The notes: generated from the sequence alone by a model not told the origin. Shown: positions 8,524-19,900, counted from the first letter of the stretch. The stretch: 64,000 bases of DNA from an uncultured Verrucomicrobia subdivision 3 bacterium (GCA_903850425.1 CAINLR010000185.1:1-64000), one strand, 5' to 3'. A program made the numbers and translations.

Positions 8524-8870
8524 ATGCCACAGATCAAGTTCGAACCTTACGACCCGGCGCGACAGAAGAATCCCATGTGGTATGTCGATGATGCACAAAA
8601 GCAGCGCCACACACGAGCGCCGGCTCTCGTGGATTACAAGGTTTGCTTGGTCACGGTCTGTAGCTTCATGTTTGTCTTTCACAGCAATGAACAGCTTGCG
8701 CTGTGTTTGAATTTCTACCGCCGCGAGCATCATCCTTCCAGTCGCCTGCCGGTTAACCCAAGCGTCGAGCTTTATGATCGGCTGCAACTCCTGTTCATCC
8801 GAGCCCTCGGAGCTTCAGCAGTTGCCCGCCCTGGTCTTCATCGCCACCAGATACTGTCGGGCGGTAACAA
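8524..8870 (+). pseudogene. Probable decayed gene of unknown family
   Basis: The frame from ATG 8524 reads like real protein for about 80 residues: DPARQKNPMWYVDDAQ, then VTVCSFMFVFHSNEQLALC and NFYRREHHPSSRLPV. The second part recalls a family of short uncharacterised proteins in which a phenylalanine-rich strand is followed by a YFxxxxHPSSRLPV-type motif. After position about 8765 the expected tryptophan-rich continuation is missing and the frame runs antisense into the FKBP gene. I infer a 3' deletion or frameshift. An intact short gene cannot be excluded. Confidence 0.4.
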
Positions 8871-8872
8871 CC

Positions 8873-9691
8873 TCATCCAGCTAGCGGCGGTGGAGCGGCT
8901 GGCTTCCCTTGTAGATGCCGTTCCAATGCTAGATTCACGATTTGAAAAAACTCGGATTGGAGCAAAGCAGGACTGTTCTCCCGCATGCGATAATCACAAA
9001 TTCGCTGCCCCCGCTCCTGCACACCCATCGTCAGGCAAAGCGTATTTGTCCGCCGGTCACGCGAAATACTGTTGGCCTTTTCCGAGCTGTCCGCCCACGT
9101 CTCATCGTTCGAAAGGCATTCCTGGGGAAATGCCTTTGGCAGGAAACAAACGCTCGCGATGATCGCCTGGGCCACCGCCGGTTCAAAGTGCAGCCGCACG
9201 CTCTTTGATCGGATGTGCCGCCACGACACCCCCGGTTGAGGATGGCGAAGAACAAATCCGCCGCCGCCCGCTTCACCGATATTGAATTGCCAGCGGCACA
9301 ACCCTCGGGCCGCTTCGCCAGGACGAACGATACTCACCCATTTTCTAGGCGGGTAATCCTCCGGTCTCTGTTCGCCTGCCTCTCGCACTTCCAGGAGTTC
9401 CACTTCTACGCGCAGGGTTTCATCGGCAGCCACGCGACCGCCGGCCAGTTCAGAAGTAATCTCCAATCGTCGGCGCCCGCCCACCCGCATCCCTTCAATC
9501 CCGAGTTCCAGACCGATGATTGATTCCCGTTTGCCCAAATGCACGCGCTGCGGGTGTTCCAGCGTGTAGCTCGACAAGACCTCCTGACCTTGCGGGCGGT
9601 AACCACGAAAATGCACGAACACCACTTGGCCACGTGCCGCCGCCGGTCCAGTGCCAATCTCGATTTCGGTAATTTGGATGCCAGCAAGCAT
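8873..9691 (-). CDS. FKBP-type peptidyl-prolyl isomerase with C-terminal extension
   Basis: 272 residues from ATG 9691. Residues 1-105 match an FKBP domain: EIGTGPAAARGQVVFVHFRG, a flap region, then SIIGLELGIEGMRVGGRRRL, where the usual I-P-G-x-x-x-G-x-x-x-M-x-x-G-G-x-R-x-x-x-I-P is recognisable but the final I-P is replaced by I-T. It should be a cytosolic proline isomerase or chaperone; no signal peptide is seen. Residues 110-270 form an extension I do not recognise (KWVSIVRPGEAARGLCRWQF, FHFEP-like LHFEPAVAQAI). The 3' end abuts a decayed plus-strand frame, so the last tens of residues may not be native. No operon partner is visible. Confidence 0.75.
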   Translation of the reverse strand: MLAGIQITEIEIGTGPAAARGQVVFVHFRGYRPQGQEVLSSYTLEHPQRVHLGKRESIIGLELGIEGMRVGGRRRLEITSELAGGRVAADETLRVEVELLEVREAGEQRPEDYPPRKWVSIVRPGEAARGLCRWQFNIGEAGGGGFVLRHPQPGVSWRHIRSKSVRLHFEPAVAQAIIASVCFLPKAFPQECLSNDETWADSSEKANSISRDRRTNTLCLTMGVQERGQRICDYRMRENSPALLQSEFFQIVNLALERHLQGKPAAPPPLAG

Positions 9692-9861
9692 GACTCATCA
9701 AGCCAAGTCCACCGTCGCGTGGCGAGACAAAATGGAATCGCACAAACGTCTCAACCTCCTCGCTAGGCTTCCTGCCGAAAATAAATCTATGAAAGAAAAA
9801 CTCCCCATGACGGAAGTCTTGGCGTGACTCCACGCCCATCACCCAACCCTCCACGCCACGG

Positions 9862-9966
9862 TCGAAGCGGAAAGCGAAGCGACTGGCGGAAAGCATGTCC
9901 ATATCACAGATCAAGCAACTGCTGGGGCATGCGAACGCCAACACCTCTAAGTCCTACGGCCATTGA
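9862..9966 (+). pseudogene. Tyrosine recombinase C-terminal remnant
   Basis: About 34 residues end at TGA 9964-9966 and include SISQIKQLLGHANANTSKSY followed by GH. This matches the last conserved box of tyrosine recombinases: I-x-x-L-L-G-H, then T-S/T-x-x-Y-x-H with the nucleophilic tyrosine. Nothing upstream in the frame supplies the catalytic arginine or the H-x-x-R box, so it is a leftover fragment. It may mark an old integration or an integron-like event beside the giant secreted protein genes. Confidence 0.55.
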
Positions 9967-10027
9967 ACATCAACGGCCATTGCCACGCGGCGAATTGATC
10001 ACAATGGCCACCGATGCCCCTGCGACC

Positions 10028-10045
10028 ATACGCCGTTCGGCGTAT
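10028..10045. promoter_or_regulatory. Perfect 8-bp hairpin upstream of the first giant protein
   Basis: ATACGCCG-TT-CGGCGTAT lies 40 bases before the ATG at 10086. It has no T-tract. Its place in the leader suggests an mRNA hairpin or an operator, but its function is unknown. The rest of 9692-10085 holds the integrase remnant and nothing else I recognise. Confidence 0.4.
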
Positions 10046-10085
10046 TGCGTCCTGTGGATTCAAAGTAGATTCTCAAATACAAATT

Positions 10086-13000
10086 ATGAAGAAATGCCTC
10101 ATGGTTCGCCTTCTCAAGACAGTTGTTGGAAAACTATCTGCCATCCTAAGCATCTGCGCGGCGACACTAGGCACCGTTCGATGTTCGGCCGCCAGCTATG
10201 TATGGACTGGCGGCGGAGGTGCAAACGGGAATTGGAGCAGCAGCGCCAACTGGGGTTCCGTCGGCACTCCCGCCAGCGGCGACACGGTGGTATTTCAGGG
10301 GGCGACCGGATTGAACAGCACCAACAACTTGGTCGGGCTGGTGTTGAATCAAATCCGTTTCATCAGCACCGGCTTCAATGTTAATGGCAATTCGTTCACG
10401 GTGACCAACAGCATCGTGGCCACCAATTTTGCCGGCACGGCGATCATCAATAACACCTTTGCGCTCGCCACGGCAGACGTTGCCTTTTTGGTTGGCACCA
10501 ACATCACCTTGACCTTGGGTGGAAACATTAGCGGCTCGGTCGGCGTGATCAAAACGGGCGCGGGCACGGTGCTCTACCAAGGGCCGGGCAACAACACTTA
10601 CTCGGGCACCACGCGCGTCAACGCCGGAACCTTGCAACTGAATGTCGGCGGTGCCAACGCTTTCGGCGGTCCACTGCTCGTTGGCGATGGGCTGGGCACG
10701 GGTAATCCCACGGTCAAAGCACTTCAAGGCCAGGAAATCCCTGACGGCGGCGCTGTTTTGGTCAACTGGAATGGCGCGCTCGACTTGGGCGCTTTTTCCG
10801 AAACCATCGGTAGTCTGACGTTGAGCAACAACGCAACTGTGAACATCAATGGCACGTTGACGATCCCCACCCCGACCACCATCACGAATTTCGGCATCGG
10901 CACCATCAGCGGTTCCGGCAGCTTGGCGCTCGGCTCCGGGCTCTGCACGATGAATGTGTTTGCTGGCGGAGTCCTTTCCATTTATCCCAGCGTGCAAGGC
11001 ACCGCTGCCATTGCCAAGATCGGCCCTGGTGATCTCCATTTCTACGGCGCCAACAACTATGCAGGTTTGACGACCGTCGCTAGCGGATTCCTCTATGCCC
11101 ACAACAACCTGGCCTTGGGTGCCGTGAGCAGCGGCACGATCGTGAGCAATGGCGCCTCGCTGGTGCTCGTGAACGTCACCATTGCCAACGAACCGTTGAC
11201 CTTGAACGGACCGGGTTACTCGGTCAATTGGGGCGCGTTGGATGTGGAAACCGGGGTTAGCTCCTGGGCCGGCCCGATCACGAACAGCGCCAACAGCACC
11301 CTTGATGCTTGGAATCCCGGCTCCGAACTGCATGTAAACGGCACGATCAGCGGCGCGGGCGGCTTGGAATTATTTGGCAGCGGAGCCCACTACTTTGAAG
11401 GTGCCACTGCCAATTCTTACGCGGGCAACACCGCCGTGGATGCCAATGCCACGTTGCTCTTGAACAAACCGGGAGTCGCCTGGGCCACGATTCCCGGGGC
11501 TTTGGGTATCAACGGCACCGTTCGGCTGCTGGCGAACAACCAAATTTACTTTGCGGCTCCCGTGACGATCAACGACGGCGGTTGGCTCGATATGAATGGT
11601 TATACCACCTACATCGGATCGTTGAGTGGCACGGGAGGTTCGAGCATTAACTTGAATGGCGGTTATCTTTATGTGGATTGGGCCTATGGCGGCACTTCGA
11701 CTTTCGGTGGCCTGATTACAGGCGCCGGCACCTTGGATAAACAATCAAGCGCGACACTCATCCTGACCAACAACAGCCCCTACACCGGCCTGACCCGGGT
11801 AACCACTGGCACAGTGTTGGTCAACGGTTCGCAGCCGCAATCGCCAATCTACGTTGATCTCAATGGAACCTTGGGCGGCTCCGGCACGGTGAGCAACATC
11901 ACCATGTATGCAGGCACCATTGCCACCGGTGGGAACCAACTTCACATCATCGGCGACATCGAGGCGTTGGACGCTGGAACCAACACCGCGACGATTAGCG
12001 GTGCCGTCCAATTTTCCAACGGCCTGCGCACGATCACGGTTGATTCTTACTCGTATTATCCCGGCTTGGTCATCCCGGCAACGGTGGCAGATGCAGGCGG
12101 CGGCATTAGACTGGTTGGAACTTCGCTTTTCGGTTTTTGTTATGCGGATTTGCAAGGCAGCAATACCTTTTCAGGCCCGCTGACCATTGATAATCTTTTG
12201 GTGGATGCAGACACGCCATGGTCGTTGGGCGCAACGAGCGGTGGAACTTTTGTGACCAACAACGGCACCTTGTATCTCTATCTTACTTCGATCACCAACG
12301 AAACGCTGACCCTATCATCTTCCACAGAATTGGTCGGGAATGGCAATTGCACCTGGAATGGACCCGTCAAGTTGCTTGGCGACGCCACTATTCTTAACGG
12401 AAACCCACCCGGATACACACTCGACATTCAAGGCCCGATCTCAGGCACAGGCAATCTAACGGTGACCAGCAGCATCGGTTTGGGCTCGACCAATCGCTTT
12501 TCAGGAACCTCAGCCAATACTTATGTGGGAACCACCACCGCTAAAACCACCACACTGTTGCTTGCGAAGACTCCCGGCACTGCGGCCATACCCGGCAATT
12601 TGGTGATCAATCCCAATAGCACCGTCCGACTGGCCAATAATTACCAAATTGATTCACCATTCAAGTCACTGGTAATGAGCTCCAACACTTTGTTGGATCT
12701 TGCGGGGTATAATGAGTGGGTAGGAGATGTAACGATGCAGGGTTCTCAGATCACGTCCGGGAGCGGCCTCTTTTATTTGAACGGCGACTTGACCAATAAT
12801 TACGCCCCAGCGACCACTTCTCTTATCAGTGGCAACATGAATCTCATCAACCGGATTCACACATTTTTCGTTGAGAGCCTGTTGAATATCACTGCCAGCA
12901 TCAGTTCGAGCGGAACCACGAACGGTTTGATCAAAAACGGCAGTGGCGACTTGGCACTATCAGCCAGCAATTCCTTCACCGGCCCAATCACGATCAATGC

Positions 13001-16000
13001 CGGGGACATCACCGCTGGCAATATTCATGCCTTTAGCAATCCCAGCACCCCAATCACCGTGAATGCAGGAGCCGACCTTATCCTCAACAGTCCACTATCC
13101 GGAGTGTATGACTTTCCCCCGAAACCGCTCGTGTTGAATGGAAGTGGTTCGACGTTTGAGACCAATGGCTATCCACTGGGAGCACTTTGGTCGAATGGAA
13201 CCAACATTTGGGAGGGCAACGTCACTTTGGCAAGCGACACGGTGGTGTCGGCGACCGCCTTGTTGGGGCATGTCAGCGCGCTCAATTTCGCCGGCGCGAT
13301 TAGCGGCGCCGGGGGACTCGCCAAGAATGGCTTGGGAAACCTGGTGTTTTCAGGTTTCACGGCCAACACCTACAGTGGCGCGACGCTGGTCAACGAAGGC
13401 ACTTTGCAGTTGGCCAAGTTTGCGGCCGACGCGATCGGGAGTGGCGCTTTCATTATTGGTGACGGCATCGGCGGGGCAGATGCTGATGTTGTCCAGGAAC
13501 TGGGGCCGAATCAGCTCAACTCCGCAGTGCCGATCACGATCAACAGTTCCGGCTTGCTGGATTTGAATAACTTCTCTGACACGGTCGGTGCGCTCACGTT
13601 TTATGGTGGCGACCTCAGGTCTGGAACTGGAACGGCCTTCCTTGCTGGCAACGTAACCGTGAATGAGAACACGAACAATGCCCTGATATACGGGAATATC
13701 AACTTGCCAGCGACCCGGACCTTTGATGTGGATTATTATGCGCTCTTGGATGTTCACGCCTCAGTAGGTGGTCCGGGCGGGCTAGTCCTGGACGGAGGAG
13801 GCAATATGCTTCTGGAGGTCTCCAACAGTTATGCTGGGCTCACCACCATCACCAACGGAGCTCTTTTCATATACAACTCATTTAGCCTTGGGGCCACCAA
13901 CGTCGGGACTGTGGTGAACTATGGCAGTGCCTTGTATTACATGAATACCTTAAATGTCGGTTTGGAGCCAATCACAATAAGCGGGCCGGGAGAATACAGT
14001 TTCCCGCAGGGCAGTTTGGTGGGTAATGGTTCTTGGGCCGGCCCCATTACGCTGCTTGGCGATGCTTCGGTGGGTTGCATCGGAACGAATTATTCTTTTA
14101 ACCTTTCCGGCCCCATCATTGGCACTGGAAATTTGACCTGCGTTGATCAGACTGTCGCGTATTCCTTTCAACACTCGGGCACAATTATTCTCAGCGGTTC
14201 GGCCCCGAATACATTTAGCGGCGATGTTTATGTGCAAGCCGGCACCCTCCTGTTAAACAAGACCGCCGCCAACGGCGCTGTGCCACGAAATTTGATCGTC
14301 AATGGCACGGTGCGCCTGGGCGGGAGCGATCAAATCGCCAACACCGCTGATATGCTGATCAACACGAATGGGGTCTTTGATACCACCACGAATTATGAAT
14401 ACCTGGATACCTTGCACGGCGTTGGCGCAGTGGTGCTCGGCACTAACGGTTATGTCGGTGTGGGCGTCAATAATGGCACTAGCACATTCGACGGCATTGT
14501 TTCCGGAGCCGGATATGCCCCTGGTTTCTCCATTGGGAAATATGGCACCGGCACTTTCACTTTGAACGGAAACAACACGTTTACCAGCGGTGCCTATTAT
14601 GTCTTGGGTGGTAAAATGTTGGTCAATGGTTCAGCACCGCAGGTGCCAGTGGGAATGAATAGCGGAACAACTTTTGGTGGCTCCGGCAAAGTGGGAACCA
14701 TCGCAGCCAACGGTATCATCGCCCCCGGCAACAGTCCTGGCGTCCTGACCAGCAGCAACGTCACCTTTTCTGCCACAGGCGTCCTCGCGCTGGAATTAGA
14801 TGGTCATAATGCCGGGATTGATTTTGATCAACTGAACGTGCGCGGCACCAACACTCTGGCCAACGCGACCCTGCAACTAAGTGTTAACTTCACAAACCCT
14901 GTCGCCGTCGGCCAACAATTCGTCATTCTCAACAACGACCTGATCGATCCCATCACAGGAATTTTCAGCGGACTGCCGGAAGGTTCCCCCCTCACGGTCA
15001 GCGGCTACAAATTTAGTATTTCCTACGCGGGCGGCACCGGCAACGATGTGGTGTTAACATTAATTGATACGCCGGCTTCTGAAATTGCCGCCAACGTGAC
15101 GGCGGGAAATGGCAATCATATCATTGAGCAAAACGAGTGCAACAGCCTCGACTTGGTGATCACCAACAAGAGCGGTTCAACCATGAGCGGCATCACGGCC
15201 ACGCTCTCGACGACCAGCGAGAATGTCATCATAACTCAACCGTATTCCACCTATGCCAATCTGCCCGGCAGCAGTCTGGCCACCAACATCACGCCGTTTC
15301 AAATTTCCACTCTGCCCAGTTTTGTTTGCGGCCTGGACATCAATTTGCAGCTCGCCGTGAATTCCAGCGCAGGTAGCTTTGTTACGCCGATCGTTTTGCA
15401 TACGGGTGGCGTCGGTCCGTCACCATGGCGCTTTGACAACAACACGAATACCGTCATTCCCGACGTGGGTTCAATTGATTCGACCAACCCGGTGGCCGGC
15501 TTCACGGGACCGTTGGAAAAAGTCGTGGTTTCCTTGTGGCTCACCCACACGCTGGATTCCGATCTGGGAATTTTCCTGGTCGCGCCGGATGGCACCACCG
15601 TGCCGCTGGTGAACAGTGTCGGTTCCGGCGCGGACTTTGGCACCGGCAGCGCCGACGCCAGCCGCACCGTATTTGATGATGCTGCCGCCGCAGCCATCAC
15701 GTCCGGCACCGCGCCGTTCGTCGGCACGTTCCGTCCGCAAGTTCCGCTGGCTAATCTCAACTACAATTCCACACCGAACGGAAACTGGAAGTTGCACGTC
15801 GTGGACACTTTTGGCGGGTCGCTCGGCACCTTGCGTAATTGGTCGCTATTCCTGTATCCGGTCGGCAGCACCGACGGCGGTGGCAATTGCGACTTCTGCA
15901 ACAGCGCCATCAGTGATTCGATCACTCCGGCCAGCCTCGTTCAGACCAATCGCTGCAGCATTGACAGCGTGGTCAGCAGTTGTGGCCTGCCCAAGCCCTG

Positions 16001-16547
16001 GCATGGCGTTGGCAGCCTCGGCACCAATTTCCATTACAACGCCTATTCCTTCACCAACAATTCAGGGGCGGACGCTTGCGTCACGGTGAACTTGCGATCC
16101 ACGAACAACCTGACCGCTTCCACCTATCTCGGCGGCTTTGATCCGAACAATATTGGCAATTATTTCCTGGGCAACGCTGGCATCACCACGGCAATGATCT
16201 ACGGCGGCAACACCACGTATTCCACCGAAATTCCCGCCGGCGCCAGCTTCGTGGTGGTGGTTTGCGAAGGCATTACCAATTCCGGCGCGCAAAACTTCAC
16301 GCTGCAATTGAGCGGCCTGCCCTGTCCGGCGCCAACGCTGGCAATTAACCCGACCGTGCCCACGAACTCGGTAACCGTTCACTGGCCGACCTGGGCGGGC
16401 GGTTACAAATTGGAGGCGGCCCGCGCGTTACCGGGCACCGCCAGTTGGGCGACTGTCACCAACGAACCGGTGGTCACCCTTGGCCGCCTGAAAGTGACGA
16501 ATGCCGTGATCAATACCAATCTATTCTATCGTTTGCACAAGCCCTGA
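10086..16547 (+). CDS. Giant secreted autotransporter-associated beta-strand repeat protein with P domain
   Basis: About 2153 residues from ATG 10086, chosen because it starts a signal peptide (MKKCLMVRLLKTVVGKLSAI, cleavage near CSAAS). An upstream in-frame ATG at 10014 gives no signal. The body is a run of PATR-type beta-helix repeats (pattern G-x-G-x-L-x-K-x-G-x-G-x-L-x-L-x-x-x-N-T-Y-x-G-x-T-x-V-x-x-G-T-L). Towards the end a proprotein-convertase P/Homo-B domain is visible (LWLTHTLDSDLGIFLVAPDG to NGNWKLHVVDTFGGSLGTL), then a cysteine-containing module and a terminal domain ending NTNLFYRLHKP. No autotransporter barrel, LPxTG or PEP-CTERM tail is seen, so export beyond the periplasm must use another route. 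Probably a cell-surface or matrix protein. Confidence 0.9.
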   Translation: MKKCLMVRLLKTVVGKLSAILSICAATLGTVRCSAASYVWTGGGGANGNWSSSANWGSVGTPASGDTVVFQGATGLNSTNNLVGLVLNQIRFISTGFNVNGNSFTVTNSIVATNFAGTAIINNTFALATADVAFLVGTNITLTLGGNISGSVGVIKTGAGTVLYQGPGNNTYSGTTRVNAGTLQLNVGGANAFGGPLLVGDGLGTGNPTVKALQGQEIPDGGAVLVNWNGALDLGAFSETIGSLTLSNNATVNINGTLTIPTPTTITNFGIGTISGSGSLALGSGLCTMNVFAGGVLSIYPSVQGTAAIAKIGPGDLHFYGANNYAGLTTVASGFLYAHNNLALGAVSSGTIVSNGASLVLVNVTIANEPLTLNGPGYSVNWGALDVETGVSSWAGPITNSANSTLDAWNPGSELHVNGTISGAGGLELFGSGAHYFEGATANSYAGNTAVDANATLLLNKPGVAWATIPGALGINGTVRLLANNQIYFAAPVTINDGGWLDMNGYTTYIGSLSGTGGSSINLNGGYLYVDWAYGGTSTFGGLITGAGTLDKQSSATLILTNNSPYTGLTRVTTGTVLVNGSQPQSPIYVDLNGTLGGSGTVSNITMYAGTIATGGNQLHIIGDIEALDAGTNTATISGAVQFSNGLRTITVDSYSYYPGLVIPATVADAGGGIRLVGTSLFGFCYADLQGSNTFSGPLTIDNLLVDADTPWSLGATSGGTFVTNNGTLYLYLTSITNETLTLSSSTELVGNGNCTWNGPVKLLGDATILNGNPPGYTLDIQGPISGTGNLTVTSSIGLGSTNRFSGTSANTYVGTTTAKTTTLLLAKTPGTAAIPGNLVINPNSTVRLANNYQIDSPFKSLVMSSNTLLDLAGYNEWVGDVTMQGSQITSGSGLFYLNGDLTNNYAPATTSLISGNMNLINRIHTFFVESLLNITASISSSGTTNGLIKNGSGDLALSASNSFTGPITINAGDITAGNIHAFSNPSTPITVNAGADLILNSPLSGVYDFPPKPLVLNGSGSTFETNGYPLGALWSNGTNIWEGNVTLASDTVVSATALLGHVSALNFAGAISGAGGLAKNGLGNLVFSGFTANTYSGATLVNEGTLQLAKFAADAIGSGAFIIGDGIGGADADVVQELGPNQLNSAVPITINSSGLLDLNNFSDTVGALTFYGGDLRSGTGTAFLAGNVTVNENTNNALIYGNINLPATRTFDVDYYALLDVHASVGGPGGLVLDGGGNMLLEVSNSYAGLTTITNGALFIYNSFSLGATNVGTVVNYGSALYYMNTLNVGLEPITISGPGEYSFPQGSLVGNGSWAGPITLLGDASVGCIGTNYSFNLSGPIIGTGNLTCVDQTVAYSFQHSGTIILSGSAPNTFSGDVYVQAGTLLLNKTAANGAVPRNLIVNGTVRLGGSDQIANTADMLINTNGVFDTTTNYEYLDTLHGVGAVVLGTNGYVGVGVNNGTSTFDGIVSGAGYAPGFSIGKYGTGTFTLNGNNTFTSGAYYVLGGKMLVNGSAPQVPVGMNSGTTFGGSGKVGTIAANGIIAPGNSPGVLTSSNVTFSATGVLALELDGHNAGIDFDQLNVRGTNTLANATLQLSVNFTNPVAVGQQFVILNNDLIDPITGIFSGLPEGSPLTVSGYKFSISYAGGTGNDVVLTLIDTPASEIAANVTAGNGNHIIEQNECNSLDLVITNKSGSTMSGITATLSTTSENVIITQPYSTYANLPGSSLATNITPFQISTLPSFVCGLDINLQLAVNSSAGSFVTPIVLHTGGVGPSPWRFDNNTNTVIPDVGSIDSTNPVAGFTGPLEKVVVSLWLTHTLDSDLGIFLVAPDGTTVPLVNSVGSGADFGTGSADASRTVFDDAAAAAITSGTAPFVGTFRPQVPLANLNYNSTPNGNWKLHVVDTFGGSLGTLRNWSLFLYPVGSTDGGGNCDFCNSAISDSITPASLVQTNRCSIDSVVSSCGLPKPWHGVGSLGTNFHYNAYSFTNNSGADACVTVNLRSTNNLTASTYLGGFDPNNIGNYFLGNAGITTAMIYGGNTTYSTEIPAGASFVVVVCEGITNSGAQNFTLQLSGLPCPAPTLAINPTVPTNSVTVHWPTWAGGYKLEAARALPGTASWATVTNEPVVTLGRLKVTNAVINTNLFYRLHKP

Positions 16548-16975
16548 ATGGGGCCGTGAACGCTTTGAATTATGGAGCCCTTGACTCGGCAGAAGAGCCA
16601 CCGGCCCCATATTTATTACTGACATGGCCGACGACCTTCGTCGGCTACCTCCTGGAACGGAATCCGAACTTGGGCACGACCCATGATGCCAAACGACCAG
16701 ATACCCATTGACAAGCTTATGCTGGTTCACTATCAGTAGTTCAAAGCTCCCCTCGCGAAATCAGCCCGGATTGTTTTTGCGGTTCGGGTTCCAGCCATGG
16801 TGGGTTGGGTGGGAACCGATGCGAGCGTGACAATTGTGACCAATCAACTCTGCCTGTGTTATTCGTGCTTGCCATCAGAAATTATTTTCAGTGCCCATCC
16901 CTTCGGTGCCGCCGCCGTCCTTGCGCACGGTCGGCGCGTTTCATGCCAAATCCAAAAACGTAGTTTAAAAATCCT
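16548..16975. other. Intergenic region with hairpin, between the giant genes
   Basis: A perfect hairpin GCCGACGA-CCT-TCGTCGGC lies at 16627-16645 without a T-tract, and a wider GGGGCC/GGCCCC pairing starts at 16551. These could end transcription of the first giant gene inefficiently. No clear promoter or gene is seen in the remainder. Confidence 0.45.
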
Positions 16976-19900
16976 ATGAACAAAACAAAACCGACTCTCA
17001 AAAAAATCGCCCTCCTGGCCTTGGTCCTCCTGCCAGGGATAATGTCCGCCGACGACGTTTGGAAAGGCACCACTGGCAACCTATGGGCCACGACTGGCAA
17101 TTGGGGCAACAACCTTGTGCCCGGTGCCGCTGACGTCGTGATCTACAACAATACTTCCACGGCCAACTGGAGTAATTACCTGTCGGCGTCTTACTCGATC
17201 AAGGGCATCCTGGTCACCAATGTGCCCGCCGTCAGCACGCCCAGCGGCATCAGTATCAACAGCACCAACGCCGGCGTCACGCTCACGCTGGGCACTAGTG
17301 GCATTGACCTGACGGGCGCGACCACCAACTTGGTCGTGGCCGTGCCGGTGGTGCTCGGGGCGAACCAGAGCTGGCTGGTCACGAACACCCGGACCTTGAC
17401 AATTTCGAGCAATGTGTCCGGCAGCGGCAATTTGCTCAAGGATACTCCCAACGCCTCCAGCACGGCGGTCGGCCAACTCTCCCTAAACGGGTCGAATACC
17501 TTTACCGGCACCTTGACGGTCAACGGCGGCAAGGTCGTTCTCGGCAATGCCAGCGCGCTGGGCGGTTCCAGCGGGTTGGTCACCGTCAACAGCGGTGCCC
17601 AGATTGCCTGGGGGGCGGCCTACACGATCGCCAAAAATTTCCAAGTCAGCGGCGACGCCTTGAGCAGCGACGGCGTGCTGCACGCCACTACTGGCGCCAG
17701 TGTAATTAACGGCAACATCACCCTGCTGGCGGACGCGAAGGCGTTCAAAATGGACGGCAGCGCCACCCTTACCCTTAACGGCAACATTAGCGGCGTGAAC
17801 AAGAATTTGACGATTGCCTTGGACGGTTCCGGCACCAGCACCGTCCGGGATGGGGTTGTGCTGGGCACGGGATCGCTCACCAAGTCCAGCACCGGCATTC
17901 TGGTTCTGACCAGCGCCACCAACGCCTGGTCCGGAGGCACCACCATCAGCGGCACCCTGACCATCGGCAACGGTGGTGCGGGCAGCATCGGCACCGGCAC
18001 GATCAATGACAGCGGCACGCTCACTTTCAACACGACCAGCGCGCTCACCATCAACGACGTCATGCAAGGCACCGGCAGTATAGCAGCGAATGGCGTGGGC
18101 ACGCTGACGTTGGGTGCCGCAAACCTTTACACGGGTAACACCACCATTGGTGCGACTAGCCGCCTGAATCTCGCCGCGGCCGGCTCGATTCCGAACACCT
18201 CGACGGCGACGCTCACCGTAAACGGCATCCTCGATGTGACCGCTCCAGGGTCCATCACCATTGGCGGCGCCCAGACACTGAGCGGCAGCGGCACGATTCT
18301 GGGCAATGTGAATACGGTGAGTGGCTCCGCTTTGAATGGAAGTTATTTGATTCAAGGCAATCTAACCTTGGCCAACGCTGCCAATGTGCTGCCCGCCGGC
18401 GCCAACACTTATGGCATGCTCACCATCAACGGCTCGACCACCTTGAATGCCCCCAACCTGACCTTCGACCTATCCAACGTCGCCACCGAATCGCCGCTGC
18501 TCAATGATGAAATTTACGTCAATGGCGGGCTCATCGTGAACGGCGTCACCACGATTTTCCTGAACCCCCGCTCCGGCGCACTGGCCCCGGGCGCTTACAC
18601 TCTGATTCGCTACAACGGCGTCCGCTCTGGCAGCGGCAGCTTCGTGCTCGACCAACCGGCCGATGGTCTCGCGATTGATTCCTCCGTGCCCGGGGTTGTC
18701 CGCCTTGTAGTCACCCCTGCCAGCCAACTAACCTGGGTGGGTGACAGCACCCTCAACGACTGGGATCTCAACCTCACCGCTAACTGGAACAATGGTAGTC
18801 CCGCCGTCTTCCGCCAATACGACAATGTTCGGTTCGATGACACTGGCTCCCTCGCTCCGTCGGTGAACATCACCACCAACGTCAAACCGACCTTGGTCAC
18901 GGTGGATGCGACTGCCAGCTACACGATTGCTGGCAGCGGCAAACTAAGCGGCGGGGCGAGTATCCTCAAGACCAACATCGGCACGCTCGTGCTTTCGACC
19001 GTCAACAACGATTACACCGGGCCGACTACTATCCAACAAGGCACGCTTACCTTTCAGGATGTCGGGACACTGCCGGCGTTTGGCGGAATCAACATTCAAA
19101 CCAATGCCGTCGCCGACTTTAATGTTGGCGGCACCAACATCAATATTGGCGCGGCCACTCAGCCGTCCATCACCGGTGGCGGGACGTTGCAGGTCAGCGG
19201 GGGCCTCGTGGCCTTGGGTAATCAAGGCAGCACCGCCTACAAAGTGAATGTGCGACTCGCGTCGGGTTCGCTGATCAATGTGGCGGGCGGCACGCTGCGC
19301 AACGGCGGCTGGCAGGGCGGATTCTGGACCGATGGACTTACTTGGACCAACCTGGCCAACCTCCAGGTGGATGGCACCTTTGATGTCTGGGATGGCAATC
19401 CGGTCTATGTCAACTCACTGAATGGCGGCGGCAGCGTTGGCATTGCGGGCGCAGCCACGAGCACAGGCTCCGGCACCCGCACGCTGAATGTGGGTGTGGA
19501 CAACGGCAGCGGGTCTTTTTCCGGAACGGCCGTATGCAACTTGGGCACTTCCACCAACAGCAGTCTGACTATCACCAAGTTTGGCACCGGCACGCAGTAT
19601 CTGGAGCGGCTTACCCGCGGCAATGGTGGCACGGGCACGCCCACCGCCAACGTCAACGCTGGCACGCTGCAATTGGGCGGGAGCCTTGACAATGTTGCCT
19701 GCGCCGCCACCGTGAACGCCGGCGGCATCTTGGAACTGGCCAAGTCCAGTAGTTCCAGTGTGCATGCGCTGGGCGGCACGCTGACGGTCAACAGCAACGG
19801 CCTTTGCCGGCTTACTGGCACGGGCGGCGATCAAATCTACCTCGGCTCGACGATGACGGTGAATGCGGGTGGCACGTTGGATCTCAATGGCCAGAGCGAA

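Noticed and set aside
10167-11333. Minus-strand frame inside the first giant repeat protein
   Set aside because: Repetitive composition of the giant gene keeps the opposite frame open; no domain is seen.
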